In this document: positions 63,084 to 64,000 of the stretch, piece by piece
How the letters are laid out: every line of letters begins with the position of its first letter
How positions within the stretch are numbered: position 1 is the stretch's first letter
From: Comamonadaceae bacterium
Lineage (GTDB): Bacteria > Pseudomonadota > Gammaproteobacteria > Burkholderiales > Burkholderiaceae_C
Assembly: GCA_013297875.1 (NCBI GenBank)
Contig: JAAFIW010000010.1
Coordinates: forward strand, 62,001 to 126,000
Length of the DNA: 64,000 bases
Reading direction: 5' to 3'
Made by a program: the position numbers and the translations under genes
The notes under the pieces: generated by a model
What the model was told of the DNA's origin: nothing
What the model saw: the letters and a program-made list of their open reading frames with translations, nothing else
The model's database searches: none

Positions 63084-63860
63084 ATGCTTTTCCTCATCTC
63101 CCCTGCCAAATCGCTCGATTACGAAACCCCCGCGGGTGACGTGCCGCACACCACGCCGCTATTCAAAGATCAGACCCACCGGTTGATTGAGCTGCTGAAA
63201 ACCCAAACGCCGCTGCAAGTTGCCCAATTGATGGACTTGAGTGACCCACTGGCCGCGTTGAATGTGGCCCGTTACCAGGCCTTCAGCCCCCGTTTCACAG
63301 CCAAAAATTCAAAACAGGCGGTGCTGGCGTTCAACGGCGATGTGTATGACGGCTTGCAGGCCAAAACCTTGACACATGACCAACTGGACTGGGCGCAACA
63401 ACACCTGTGCATATTGAGCGGCCTCTACGGCGTGCTGCGCCCGCTGGACCGCATGCAGCCCTACCGGCTGGAGATGGGCACGGCATTGGCTACCGAGGCA
63501 GGCAGCAACCTCTACCACTTCTGGGGCCGCCAGATTGCCGACTACCTGAACCAGCGCGCCCAGCAAGACGCCACGCCCGTGGTCGTCAACCTGGCCTCGC
63601 AGGAGTATTTCAAGGCGGTGGATCGCAAAGCCCTGAAAGCGCGGGTGATCGAATGCGTGTTTGAAGACTACAAAAATGGCCAGTACAAAATCATCAGCTT
63701 TTTTGCCAAACGGGCACGCGGTTTGATGGCGCGCTATGCCATTACCCACCAAGTGGCCACACCCAAAACGCTGGAAAGCTTTCACCTGGACGGCTATGCT
63801 TTTCACGCGGCAGATTCCACACCCGAACGACTGGTATTCAGACGGAGACAGCAGACATGA
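63084..63860 (+). CDS. yaaA: Peroxide stress protein YaaA (DUF328)
   Basis: YaaA lowers free iron and protects from peroxide damage; it binds DNA. It begins MLFLISPAKSLDYETPAG and contains FNGDVYDGLQAKTL, YGVLRPLDRMQPYRLEMG and FAKRARGLMARY. The 258-residue length is normal. ATG 63084 fits the family better than 63075. The stop overlaps the next gene (ATGA). Confidence 0.95.
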   Translation: MLFLISPAKSLDYETPAGDVPHTTPLFKDQTHRLIELLKTQTPLQVAQLMDLSDPLAALNVARYQAFSPRFTAKNSKQAVLAFNGDVYDGLQAKTLTHDQLDWAQQHLCILSGLYGVLRPLDRMQPYRLEMGTALATEAGSNLYHFWGRQIADYLNQRAQQDATPVVVNLASQEYFKAVDRKALKARVIECVFEDYKNGQYKIISFFAKRARGLMARYAITHQVATPKTLESFHLDGYAFHAADSTPERLVFRRRQQT

Positions 63861-64000
63861 ACAGCAAAGTCAAGCAAAGCCAGGCCATCACGCCCGAGCT
63901 GCGCAAATGGATCGTGGACCAGGCCCAGGCGGGTTTTACCGCTGACGTGGTGCTCAAGTCCATGCTGGCCTCGGGCTGGGACGAGGACGTTGCGGTCGAT
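63857..64000 (+). CDS. N-terminus of a putative 2OG-Fe(II) oxygenase (runs off the window)
   Basis: Only 48 codons are visible: MNSKVKQSQAITPELRKWIV, DQAQAGFTADVVLKSML, ASGWDEDVAVD. This N-terminal helical segment resembles that of prolyl 4-hydroxylase-like 2OG-Fe(II) oxygenases in relatives. The catalytic domain is outside, so the assignment is tentative. It overlaps yaaA by 4 bp. Confidence 0.6.
   Translation, partial: MNSKVKQSQAITPELRKWIVDQAQAGFTADVVLKSMLASGWDEDVAVD

Overview
The window looks like the chromosome of a high-GC betaproteobacterium, most likely family Comamonadaceae (Rhodoferax/Polaromonas-like). The basis is gene content and order (folC-dedD-cvpA-purF, rplU-rpmA-obgE-proB, hemA-prfA-prmC-grxD, imuA-imuB) together with a short dispersed repeat with core TGCTCAAGCAGCTATCAAA, which I associate from memory with this family. 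No rRNA, tRNA, prophage or CRISPR array was seen.

Layout. 1-3551 (minus): the purine/folate operon folC-dedD-cvpA-purF; dedD carries an apparent one-base frameshift. 3.6-9.6 kb: an ArsC/YffB-like protein, a glycine-zipper protein, an NADP oxidoreductase, the ergothioneine pair egtB-egtD and small proteins (DUF3224, DUF427). 9.7-13.4 kb: an AraC regulator, a toxin-antitoxin pair, a nitrilase and a flavin-binding protein. 13.4-22.4 kb: two csaA copies flanking a quinone reductase and a toxin remnant, then a transporter, PaiB, a SulP permease and a luciferase-like oxidoreductase. 22.4-28.5 kb: an orphan BrnA antitoxin, a 1182-residue transglutaminase/DUF2126 protein and vapBC.

29.2-38.8 kb is the most unusual stretch. 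It holds an integron: integrase intI with a LexA box in its promoter, an attI region, a cassette for a possible PD-(D/E)XK nuclease-like protein, a 133-bp attC, and a DUF4188 cassette. The next attC is interrupted by a group II intron in the opposite orientation, as expected for IIC-attC introns. The intron maturase is broken by a frameshift and by an 82-bp double-hairpin insertion. Directly downstream lie comEC (DNA uptake) and imuA-imuB (SOS mutagenesis), the latter with its own LexA box. Damage-induced cassette shuffling, DNA uptake and mutagenesis are therefore neighbours.

38.8-50.6 kb: a decayed toxin-antitoxin locus, CoxG-like and GFA proteins, a PQQ alcohol dehydrogenase next to a TonB receptor resembling the PQQ importer, XdhC, a second vapBC, and a secreted-protein cluster in which one in-frame stop splits an F5/8 lectin-like domain from a papain-like domain. 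50.6-64 kb: housekeeping genes ispB, rplU, rpmA, obgE, proB, rppH, proS, grxD, prmC, prfA, hemA and yaaA.

A recurrent theme is small repeats. At least 23 copies of one element occur. Several lie inside open reading frames and are translated in frame, and one changed its built-in stop codon. A different palindrome is translated inside prmC just before the catalytic NPPY motif. Seven toxin-antitoxin loci are present, three of them decayed and one an orphan antitoxin.
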